From positions 30,559-37,133 of the forward strand of contig DKLL01000094.1 in assembly GCA_002455755.1 (NCBI GenBank): DNA of 6,575 nucleotides, given 5' to 3'. Positions within the stretch are counted from its first letter, which is position 1, and the number at the start of each line of letters is the position of its first letter. This stretch comes from Acinetobacter sp. UBA6641. GTDB taxonomy: Bacteria; Pseudomonadota; Gammaproteobacteria; Pseudomonadales; Moraxellaceae. Shown piece after piece: positions 1-5,873 of the stretch. A program made the translations under genes and the position numbers. The notes beneath the pieces are model-generated. The model saw only the letters and a program-made list of their open reading frames with translations. It did no database searches and was not told the DNA's origin.

Positions 1-258
1 GCTCAAGAAGTTCTTGCAGAGCCAATTCAAACTGTAATGCGTCGTTATGCAGTTGAAAAGCCATACGAAAAATTAAAAGCCCTGACTCGTGGTCAAGCAA
101 TGACTCGTGAGATGATGGTTGATTTCGTAAACGGTAACGAACTTGAAGCTGTTCCTGCTGCTGAACGTTCACGTCTTGCGACAATGACACCTGCAACTTA
201 TACAGGTAATGCTTCAACTCAAGCGAAACAGGTTAAAGATTTAATTTCTAAAATTTAA
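1..258 (+). CDS. purB: Adenylosuccinate lyase, C-terminal part (5' end outside window)
   Basis: This is the last 85 codons of a gene that enters from the left edge; the frame is open from base 1 and stops at TAA 256-258. Adenylosuccinate lyase removes fumarate from SAICAR and from adenylosuccinate, so it serves both de novo purine synthesis and AMP formation in the cytoplasm. The call rests on the C-terminal helical domain: the stretch EPIQTVMRRY followed by KPYEKLKALTRG and, near the end, MTPATYTG matches, from memory, the C-terminus of E. coli PurB (EPIQTVMRRYG, PYEKLKELTRG, MTPANYIG). The catalytic residues lie upstream and cannot be seen. An internal ATG at 37 is only a methionine within the conserved motif, not a start. 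A strong intrinsic terminator follows 14 bases after the stop, so the transcript ends here. Confidence 0.93.
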   Translation, partial: AQEVLAEPIQTVMRRYAVEKPYEKLKALTRGQAMTREMMVDFVNGNELEAVPAAERSRLATMTPATYTGNASTQAKQVKDLISKI

Positions 259-272
259 TTCGAAATAAATCT

Positions 273-301
273 AAAAAGCGAAGCTTCGGCTTCGCTTTTT
301 T
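273..301 (+). terminator. Intrinsic terminator of purB
   Basis: A perfect 12-bp inverted repeat (273-284 with 289-300) encloses a TTCG tetraloop at 285-288. The 3' arm ends in a run of six T (296-301). The lower stem is A:T and the upper stem is GCGAAGC, the typical layout of a Rho-independent terminator with a very stable UUCG loop. It lies 14 bases after the purB stop. The opposite strand carries five T after the stem, so it could work weakly in both directions, but no minus-strand gene runs into it. Confidence 0.95.
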
Positions 302-335
302 ATTAGAATAGAATCTGTTGATAATTCATCTATGT

Positions 336-363
336 TTGTAACCACATAAGCCATTGATAAAAT
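336..363 (+). promoter_or_regulatory. Candidate sigma-70 promoter for the DUF2238 gene
   Basis: A -35-like TTGTAA (336-341) and a -10-like TAAAAT (358-363) are separated by 16 bases, in the 144-base gap between purB and the next plus-strand gene. Transcription would start near 370 and give a leader of about 33 nt to the ATG at 403. The preceding purB terminator makes a separate promoter necessary. Assigned by eye in an AT-rich gap, so the exact boxes are uncertain. Confidence 0.35.
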
Positions 364-402
364 TTCAGCACTCCCCATAAAACTTTGCCAATACAAGAAA
401 TA

Positions 403-1071
403 ATGATTGAATATCAATTGAGCATCAAACACTGGCTGGCACTTGCAGTGATCACGGTTGCGATCATCATCGCCAGTATTCGTCCTTTAGAATTTGAAGC
501 ATATTTACTGCATCAAGCCGGTACCGTGTTTATGCTTGTGCTGTTATTGTTTACCCAAAAAAAAATTGGCATGAGTTTTTATAGTTTTGTGCTCTATCTC
601 ATTTTTTTGCTGATCCATATTATCGGCGCACATTACCTCTATTCCTATGTTCCCTATAACGAATGGCTGATTCAGCTGTTCGGCTTTGACCTTAACCAAT
701 CGATGGGCTGGTCACGCAATATGTATGACCGTCTGGTGCATCTTGCCTGCGGTGTACTGCTTTATCCTGTGCTATTACGGCTGTTTCAGGTGTGGCTGCC
801 TGAAGCCAAACCCTTCATGCTATTTTTATTGGTGGTTCAATTTATCATGGCCACCAGTTTAATTTATGAATGGCTTGAATGGCTGATTGCGATTGGGTTA
901 TCCCCAGAGGAAGCAGAAAATTATAATGGGCAGCAGGGAGATATGTGGGATGCACATAAAGACATGCTGCTTGCAACAGTCGGCGCAGTGGGCTATGGTC
1001 TGCTTGATCTGTGCTACTCATCTAAAATTCTAGCTAAAATACCACAGCCAGAAAGCGACCAGCATGCCTAG
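403..1071 (+). CDS. DUF2238 (YjdF-type) inner-membrane protein
   Basis: A 222-residue integral membrane protein of the DUF2238 family, whose E. coli member is the inner-membrane protein YjdF; the function is not known to me. Hydrophobic helices are visible at about residues 9-26, 38-50, 58-80, 110-130, 137-156 and 188-205. The family hallmarks are present: YDR at 108-110 followed by H113, the acidic-aromatic YEWLEW at 155-160, and GDMWDAHKDM at 179-188. The conserved His, Asp and Glu cluster near the membrane could bind a metal or act catalytically, but that is inference. I chose ATG 403, which has a weak AAGAA just upstream. A TTG at 385 would add six residues (MPIQEI) but has no ribosome binding site. 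The last 42 bases overlap the 3' end of the converging cytochrome gene, and no terminator hairpin lies between the two. Confidence 0.8.
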   Translation: MIEYQLSIKHWLALAVITVAIIIASIRPLEFEAYLLHQAGTVFMLVLLLFTQKKIGMSFYSFVLYLIFLLIHIIGAHYLYSYVPYNEWLIQLFGFDLNQSMGWSRNMYDRLVHLACGVLLYPVLLRLFQVWLPEAKPFMLFLLVVQFIMATSLIYEWLEWLIAIGLSPEEAENYNGQQGDMWDAHKDMLLATVGAVGYGLLDLCYSSKILAKIPQPESDQHA

Positions 1072-1665
1072 TGACAGGACTGAAGCAAACAGGGTGAACC
1101 ATGAATGGGATTCTGTACCCCAGAACATCCGCTTTGCCAGCCATTTTTTAAGCAGAACACTGTTCAATGTCAACGCTGCCAAATGCAGCAACACACTGGC
1201 TAAAAACAGGTTGGCGCATAGTTCATGCACTTCTTTTAAACTGTGGCTATGCGTATAGTCGGTAAAAAATCCGGCCAGCACCGTTAAAGGCAACAGAAGA
1301 AAAATACCCAGTATGCTGAGCTGAAACAGGCTGGAACTGGCTGCTTTAAAAAATGTGGATGAAAGCCATTGCTGCGGCTGTGCCCTATAACGCTGTACAA
1401 ATGGCTTGATCATATTCAAACGACGGCTTAGTCCTGAAGGCTGAGTATGGGCCAGTCGGGGAGCGAAAAACTGCCATAAAATCCTTAATATCAGGCTAAT
1501 ACCAAGTGTATAGCCCAATGCCATATGGATATGATGCCATTCTTCTGCATCCCCGGTGAGATAAGCCCCGGTAAAACTCAAAATAATAACAATATGCAGA
1601 AATCGGATCAGCAAATCTGTTGAAGAGGTTGTCGTACGATGAAGCATAAAAAACCCTGTACTCAT
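1030..1665 (-). CDS. Cytochrome b561-type di-heme membrane protein
   Basis: A 211-residue membrane protein of the bacterial cytochrome b561 / hydrogenase b-type cytochrome family (PF01292-like), which passes electrons through the inner membrane using two b hemes. The four expected heme-ligand histidines are recognisable: H24 (RFLHI) in helix 1, H47 (HMALGY) at the start of helix 2, and H147 and H161, spaced 14 residues apart in the VHEL...LLHLAAL helix. Helices lie at about 17-36, 47-66, 113-134, 147-168 and a fifth at 189-210. The loop at 68-110 is rich in Arg and Gln. The redox partner is unknown; no cytochrome c, hydrogenase or dehydrogenase gene lies beside it, so it may be a stand-alone quinol or superoxide oxidase-like protein (inference). 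ATG 1665 has no clear ribosome binding site, whereas Met7 at 1647 is preceded by CAGGG, so the true start may be six codons later. It converges on and overlaps the DUF2238 gene. Confidence 0.82.
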   Translation of the reverse strand: MSTGFFMLHRTTTSSTDLLIRFLHIVIILSFTGAYLTGDAEEWHHIHMALGYTLGISLILRILWQFFAPRLAHTQPSGLSRRLNMIKPFVQRYRAQPQQWLSSTFFKAASSSLFQLSILGIFLLLPLTVLAGFFTDYTHSHSLKEVHELCANLFLASVLLHLAALTLNSVLLKKWLAKRMFWGTESHSWFTLFASVLSLGMLVAFWLWYFS

Positions 1666-1719
1666 TTATTTTCATGCCATCATAAAAGACCAAGCTGAAT
1701 CGGATATTAAGATACAGTC

Positions 1720-1749
1720 AAAAAAATTGCGCTCATCAGAGCGCAATTT
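1720..1749 (-). terminator. Intrinsic terminator of sohB
   Basis: A perfect 11-bp inverted repeat (1724-1734 with 1739-1749) encloses a 4-base loop. Read on the minus strand, the stem is followed by seven T (1726 down to 1720). It begins 24 bases after the sohB stop codon. It separates sohB from the cytochrome b561 gene, which therefore needs its own promoter in the roughly 55 bases that follow. Confidence 0.92.
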
Positions 1750-1772
1750 CAAAATAGCCAAACGAATTTCAA

Positions 1773-2735
1773 TTAAAGCTTAGGATCACGCATTTGTATC
1801 AAGTCAGCATTTGCCTTGCTCAAAGCTTCCATCACCTTATTCATCACGGCAGGTACTAGGCTATCTGCCATTTGAGCCGCCTGTAAACCCAGTTTTTCAC
1901 CCAGTGTCGGTTTACGGCGAGTTTCAATCACAAAGACTTCATGCTGTGTTAACAACCCCAATAGATATTCATCCGAAGTTTGCAACTTATCCACCAGGTT
2001 GAGTTCAAGCGCGTCTTTTCCATACCAGTGTTCACCTGTCGCCACTTTTTCAACATTCAGTTGCGGGCGGTATTTTTCCACAAAGTGCTTAAACAGTTCA
2101 TGGGTTTGTTGCAACTCTTCTTCAAACTTGGCTTTACCTTCTTCAGTATTTTCACCAAACATGGTCACGGTACGTTTAAACTGGCCTGCGGTATAAAGTT
2201 CAAAATCGATATGCTTTTCTTTGAGCAAGCGGTTAAAATTTGGCACCTGTGCAACCACACCAATGGAACCGACCACAGCAAAAGGTGCAGAAATAATTTC
2301 ATTGGCAATGCAAGCCATCATATAACCGCCACTGGCTGCGACTTTATCGACACAGATCGTCAGGTTAAAGCCGGCATCACGCAAACGCACCAGCTGGGCG
2401 GCCGCCAGACCATAGCCATGCACCATACCGCCCGGGCTTTCCAGACGTACCACCACACGGTCACGCCCTGCTTTGGCGGTGGCTAAAATCAGGGTAATTT
2501 CTTCACGCAGATTTTCTACGGCAGAGGCTGCTGTGTCACCTTTGAAATCGAGTACATAAATTTTTTGATTGTTCTTTTTACGTAAGCGTGTTTCTTTTGA
2601 AAGCTGCTGGGCAAGATGCAAGAGTTCCAGTTTAGATGCAGTTGCTTGGGCAATTTTTTTACGCTGCTCATTTACACGTGCATTTAAATGGCTGATACGA
2701 ATTTCAGCAGGTAATTTGGGGTTGTGAAATAACAT
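1773..2735 (-). CDS. sohB: SohB-like peptidase, family S49, without membrane anchor
   Basis: A 320-residue member of the S49 (signal peptide peptidase/ClpP-fold) family, closest by eye to E. coli SohB, a membrane-bound protease first known as a multicopy suppressor of htrA (degP). The core begins at IYVLDFKGD (59-67). LESPGGMVHGYG (98-109) supplies the oxyanion-side motif, S135 in KVAASGGYMMA is the expected nucleophile, and K187 in AGQFKRT is the expected general base. The Ser-Lys spacing of 52 residues is the same as in short bacterial SppA proteins. ATGEHWYG at 232-239 is also shared with SohB. E. coli SohB has about 349 residues and starts with a transmembrane helix. Here the protein starts at what corresponds to the cytoplasmic linker (EIRISHLNARV), and an in-frame TAA 18 bases before the ATG (2754-2756) excludes a longer product. 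The protein should therefore be soluble or peripheral. Residues 11-55 form a charged, probably coiled-coil segment. Confidence 0.9.
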   Translation of the reverse strand: MLFHNPKLPAEIRISHLNARVNEQRKKIAQATASKLELLHLAQQLSKETRLRKKNNQKIYVLDFKGDTAASAVENLREEITLILATAKAGRDRVVVRLESPGGMVHGYGLAAAQLVRLRDAGFNLTICVDKVAASGGYMMACIANEIISAPFAVVGSIGVVAQVPNFNRLLKEKHIDFELYTAGQFKRTVTMFGENTEEGKAKFEEELQQTHELFKHFVEKYRPQLNVEKVATGEHWYGKDALELNLVDKLQTSDEYLLGLLTQHEVFVIETRRKPTLGEKLGLQAAQMADSLVPAVMNKVMEALSKANADLIQMRDPKL

Positions 2736-2762
2736 AAAAAATCTATTCTCGGTTTAATTCGG

Positions 2763-2791
2763 TTTATATCTTTAGATTAGGTCAATTTCAG
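2763..2791 (-). promoter_or_regulatory. Candidate promoter of sohB
   Basis: On the minus strand a -35-like CTGAAA (2791-2786) and a -10-like TATAAA (2768-2763) are 17 bases apart. Transcription would start about 20 nt before the sohB ATG. The -35 box overlaps the stop codon of the upstream gene (2788-2790). No hairpin terminator is visible between the two genes, so sohB may also receive read-through transcription. Assigned by eye. Confidence 0.35.
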
Positions 2792-3459
2792 CATTTTTCA
2801 ATAGCATTATTACGATTGCGTTTAGCTTGTTCACATTCAATCAACCCCCTATATTGTGTCATAATAGCTTTTACTGCGAATAGACGAAAATACAGCCAAA
2901 ACCATCCCGAATATAACACCCCTATAATGACCGCATTAATTGGCCACCACGTTTGAATAAAGAAATTACCACGTCTTGAATTTTCAATTGGTGTGATTAA
3001 TGAATACATTGAAACAAACAATATAATTAAAAAAATGAGAAAGAAATACTCCCCTAAGCGTGTATGCAACAAGGGCAATTTACCTTTCTGTTGTGCCTTT
3101 TGATAACGATATAGTTTAAATTCAGCATTTGCTCTAATGTAGGCACGCCACTTTTGGCCAAACTCAGTATTATATTTTTGTCTTTTCAATAAAAAATAAA
3201 GAACAAAACCCATCAAACTCGACACAATCACAAAAATATCATAAAGCCATCGATGGTAATTTGTCATGCCGCGGCTTTGCGATGTTAGAAACAAGCCGTC
3301 ATAATCTGGGATCAAAACTGCAATGACTAGACTCAGCCCAACCATGAAAACAGCAAAATATTGATCTATATACACTGTACCAAATACGATTTGAAACACC
3401 TCTTTTAAGGCACGACGTGTGATTTTAGCGCGCTCTTGCTCTTCAAGTGTAGGCTGCAT
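2788..3459 (-). CDS. Unrecognised four-helix membrane protein
   Basis: I do not recognise this 223-residue protein or any domain in it. It has a charged N-terminus with EEQERAKITRRALKE, then predicted membrane helices at about 34-50, 71-91, 136-156 and 173-194. The loop between helices 2 and 3 (about 92-135) is strongly basic (RQKYNTEFGQKWRAYIRANAEF..., KAQQKGK) and probably cytoplasmic. The C-terminal tail is also basic (AKRNRNN) and ends in Cys. With four helices and a positively charged loop between 2 and 3, both termini would lie in the cytoplasm (inference from the positive-inside rule). The ATG at 3459 is preceded by a purine-rich AAAAGAAGA, which could serve as ribosome binding site. 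Two sampled 60-base lines have about 27% and 38% GC, against about 50% in a pstA line, so the gene is visibly more AT-rich than its neighbours. It is separated from the pst operon by a terminator. Confidence 0.75.
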   Translation of the reverse strand: MQPTLEEQERAKITRRALKEVFQIVFGTVYIDQYFAVFMVGLSLVIAVLIPDYDGLFLTSQSRGMTNYHRWLYDIFVIVSSLMGFVLYFLLKRQKYNTEFGQKWRAYIRANAEFKLYRYQKAQQKGKLPLLHTRLGEYFFLIFLIILFVSMYSLITPIENSRRGNFFIQTWWPINAVIIGVLYSGWFWLYFRLFAVKAIMTQYRGLIECEQAKRNRNNAIEKC

Positions 3460-3491
3460 TCTTCTTTTATGGCTAGATTTTTAATCTGTTG

Positions 3492-3497
3492 ATTATA
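3492..3497 (-). promoter_or_regulatory. Consensus -10 box before the unknown membrane protein gene
   Basis: A perfect TATAAT on the minus strand (3497-3492) lies 32 bases before the ATG at 3459, which would give a leader of about 25 nt. No good -35 is found at the right distance: the position 16-18 bases upstream falls inside the pst terminator hairpin and reads GAGCCG. Either the promoter relies on its -10 box, or a regulator helps. Confidence 0.42.
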
Positions 3498-3500
3498 ACG

Positions 3501-3524
3501 AAAAAAGAGCCTTGCGGCTCTTTT
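3501..3524 (-). terminator. Intrinsic terminator of the pst operon
   Basis: A 9-bp perfect inverted repeat (3503-3511 with 3516-3524) encloses a 4-base loop. On the minus strand GGCTC in the stem is followed by six T (3506 down to 3501). It begins 17 bases after the pstB stop and shows that the pst transcript ends here without a phoU gene. Confidence 0.92.
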
Positions 3525-3541
3525 AAAATAGGGCTTTCAGA

Positions 3542-4468
3542 TTAACCGAAACGCCCAGTAATGTAGGCTTCAGTCAATTGGTGATCTGGCTGGGTAAAGA
3601 CTTTTTCAGTTGAATTGACTTCAATCAAGTCACCCAGATGGAAATAGGCAGTACGGTCAGATACACGTGCAGCCTGTTGCATCGAGTGGGTTACAATCGC
3701 AATGGTATATTGGGTTGAAAGCTCTGAAATCAGTTCTTCAATTTTTGCCGTTGCAATCGGGTCCAATGCAGAACATGGCTCATCCATTAAAATGACTTCC
3801 GGACTCACTGCAATAGTACGTGCAATACATAAACGTTGCTGCTGTCCCCCTGACAGACCTGTACCCGGCTGGTTCAAACGGTCTTTGACTTCACTCCATA
3901 GCCCGGCTTTATGCAGGCTATTTTCCACGATTTCTTCCAGGTCGTATTTATCGCGCGCCAAACCATGCAGTTTAGGACCATAAGCCACATTGTCAAAAAT
4001 TGATTTCGGGAACGGGTTCGGTTTCTGGAACACCATACCGACTTGTGCACGCAGCAACACCACGTCCAGATTCGGGTCATAGATATCCTGATTATCCAGC
4101 ATCACCTTACCGGTCACGCGACAGCTATCAATGGTGTCGTTCATACGGTTTAAGGTACGCAGGAAGGTTGACTTGCCACATCCCGATGGACCAATAAAGG
4201 CGATTACTTCATTTTCATAGATATTGATGTCAATACCTTTAATGGCTTCTGCCTCACCATAATAAACATGCACATCTGAAGTACTTATTTTAACATTCGA
4301 TGTTTCATTTTCCTTTTTCGTTGAAGTATGAGTATCGAATTGAGAAACGAATGAAGTACCCGAATGTTTTTGATCGACTTCAGGAGCGGTAAACTGTTTC
4401 TGTTCTGGATTCACGGATTCATCCTGTTCTAAGGAATTTGCTTGTGTCATAGCTGTTACAGTATTCAT
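3542..4468 (-). CDS. pstB: Phosphate ABC transporter ATP-binding protein PstB
   Basis: The ATPase subunit of the high-affinity phosphate importer PstSCAB; it binds the cytoplasmic face of PstC-PstA and drives uptake by ATP hydrolysis. All ABC motifs are intact in the 308-residue product: Walker [10 protein letters not shown] at 93-101, Q-loop Q148 in FQKPNPFP, signature LSGGQ at 205-209, Walker B VILMDE at 225-230 followed by the SALD D-loop, and switch H261 in VTHSMQQ. RMND after Walker A and the [15 protein letters not shown] stretch are typical of PstB rather than of other importers. E. coli PstB has 257 residues. Here about 57 extra N-terminal residues, hydrophilic and rich in Gln, Glu, Ser and Thr, precede the domain that starts at [13 protein letters not shown]. 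The first ATG is well supported by GAGGA six bases upstream, so the extension is probably real. The gene begins 13 nt after pstA. Confidence 0.97.
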   Translation of the reverse strand: MNTVTAMTQANSLEQDESVNPEQKQFTAPEVDQKHSGTSFVSQFDTHTSTKKENETSNVKISTSDVHVYYGEAEAIKGIDINIYENEVIAFIGPSGCGKSTFLRTLNRMNDTIDSCRVTGKVMLDNQDIYDPNLDVVLLRAQVGMVFQKPNPFPKSIFDNVAYGPKLHGLARDKYDLEEIVENSLHKAGLWSEVKDRLNQPGTGLSGGQQQRLCIARTIAVSPEVILMDEPCSALDPIATAKIEELISELSTQYTIAIVTHSMQQAARVSDRTAYFHLGDLIEVNSTEKVFTQPDHQLTEAYITGRFG

Positions 4469-4474
4469 ATATTG

Positions 4475-4479
4475 TCCTC
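4475..4479 (-). promoter_or_regulatory. Ribosome binding site that fixes the pstB start
   Basis: Minus-strand GAGGA (4479-4475) lies six bases before the pstB ATG (4468) and directly after the pstA TAA (4484-4482). It supports the long, N-terminally extended PstB and fits translation coupled to pstA. Confidence 0.8.
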
Positions 4480-4481
4480 AC

Positions 4482-5873
4482 TTACCAGCGCACTTCAAAT
4501 TTCTTACGTAACCAGATGGCCAGGCTATTTAATCCAACCATCAGCGCCAGTAAGACAATAATTGCGGCAGCGGTACGTCCTTCGAAGAAGTTACGTAATT
4601 CATTACCCTGCCATAAGAAAATTTGTACCGGCAAAGCTGTTGATTGATCAAGCGGTGTCGCAGGCACACTGGCCACAAAAGCACTCATCCCGATCAGAAG
4701 TAACGGTGCGGTTTCACCTAATGCTTGCGCTACGCCAATAATCGCACCGGTCAAAATACCCGGAACTGCAAGTGGCAATACATGGTGAAAGACCGTTTGT
4801 ACACGAGAAGCACCCAGGCCCAATGCCGCTTGACGAATCGAAGGAGGCACAGCTTTTAGTGATGCACGGGTGGTAATAATCACGGTCGGCAAAGTCATCA
4901 GACTGAGAACCAGACCACCGACCAAGGGTGCAGAAAGCGGTAAATGCATCCAGCCGATAAAAATCGCGGCACCGAGCAAACCAAATACAATCGAAGGAAC
5001 GGCTGCCAGGTTATTAATGTTGACTTCAACGATATCTGTCATAAAGTTTTTAGGGGCAAATTCTTCCAAGTAGATGGCTGAAGCCACACCAATCGGAATC
5101 GAGATAAAAATCACGATCATCATCATGAACAATGAGCCCATGAATGCACCGGCAAGCCCCGAAGTTGCAGGTGAACTGCGTGAGTCTGGATTGGTAAAGA
5201 TATTGGTATTGAAGGTATTTTCAATCATACCATTGGCTTTCAGCTGATCGGCATTTTGACGTACTTCCGGACTTAATTGCTGCTGGTCGTCAGGTAAGCT
5301 GCGATCAATATTTCCCGCTAACCATACGTCGACATTGGCATCTGCCAGAATTTTAACTTGTTCTTTTTGACCAATCAGGCTTGGATCAGCCATCACCATA
5401 TCACGCAAGCGATACGCTTCTGAACTGGTATACAGGCCAGATAATTCATCGCGTTTTGAGGCCAGTGAAGGATCTTTTGCGATCATGCTATTGACGATGA
5501 GTGCATCCCAATCCACCATCCCCATTTCTGTTTGCCAGGCAATGGTACGTTCTTGGAATTGCGCAGGAGATTCCCCTTCCTTTTGCACAGGTTTTGCACC
5601 TACCTGTATAAGGGCAGGATCAAAGTAAACCGGTACAGAGATACTGCTTTGCCAGAATGCAGGTAAGCCTTTCGCTAAAATACTTCCGAATAAAAGCACC
5701 ACGAAGAACAACCCTGTCACGACTGCAGAAAAGCCTAAAACACGGAAGGTTTTCTCTTTACGATGACGTTTTGCTAAAGAACTCGCAATTTTTTGTTTAC
5801 GTTTTTCGCGTAGTTCAGCTGCAGCTTGTGGGTCAAAGGTCTGCCCCATAGAAGATGAATTAGAAGTACTCAT
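4482..5873 (-). CDS. pstA: Phosphate ABC transporter permease PstA, large form with periplasmic insertion
   Basis: One of the two channel subunits of the phosphate importer, in the inner membrane. The product has 463 residues, against about 296 in E. coli PstA. A basic cytoplasmic N-terminus (about 1-43) is followed by helix 1 at 44-67. A hydrophilic region of about 170 residues (68-240), predicted to be periplasmic, corresponds to the DUF3333 domain known from large PstA proteins. The MetI-type permease core follows, with helices near 241-270, 286-308, 314-335, 369-395 and 433-454. The coupling (EAA) loop that docks on PstB is at 344-372 (PSIRQAALGLGASRVQTVFH). The conserved ALGETAPLL is at 384-392, but the residue before it is Gln383, where E. 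coli PstA has Arg (Arg220, from memory). The start overlaps the pstC stop in an ATGA, so translation is likely coupled; no strong ribosome binding site is seen. Confidence 0.95.
   Translation of the reverse strand: MSTSNSSSMGQTFDPQAAAELREKRKQKIASSLAKRHRKEKTFRVLGFSAVVTGLFFVVLLFGSILAKGLPAFWQSSISVPVYFDPALIQVGAKPVQKEGESPAQFQERTIAWQTEMGMVDWDALIVNSMIAKDPSLASKRDELSGLYTSSEAYRLRDMVMADPSLIGQKEQVKILADANVDVWLAGNIDRSLPDDQQQLSPEVRQNADQLKANGMIENTFNTNIFTNPDSRSSPATSGLAGAFMGSLFMMMIVIFISIPIGVASAIYLEEFAPKNFMTDIVEVNINNLAAVPSIVFGLLGAAIFIGWMHLPLSAPLVGGLVLSLMTLPTVIITTRASLKAVPPSIRQAALGLGASRVQTVFHHVLPLAVPGILTGAIIGVAQALGETAPLLLIGMSAFVASVPATPLDQSTALPVQIFLWQGNELRNFFEGRTAAAIIVLLALMVGLNSLAIWLRKKFEVRW

Noticed and set aside
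385..402. TTG start giving six more residues for the DUF2238 protein
   Set aside because: No ribosome binding site precedes the TTG, and the added residues are not part of the first helix; ATG 403 is the simpler start.
1716..1721. Near-consensus -35 TTGACT on the minus strand before the cytochrome b561 gene
   Set aside because: No acceptable -10 box lies 16-18 bases downstream, and the TATGAT at 1684-1679 is 31 bases away. A promoter must exist in this gap, but I cannot place it.
1980..2486. 168-codon open frame on the plus strand
   Set aside because: It lies wholly antisense to sohB, whose catalytic motifs are unmistakable. The translated sequence is rich in His, Phe and Cys with no domain, as expected of a shadow frame.
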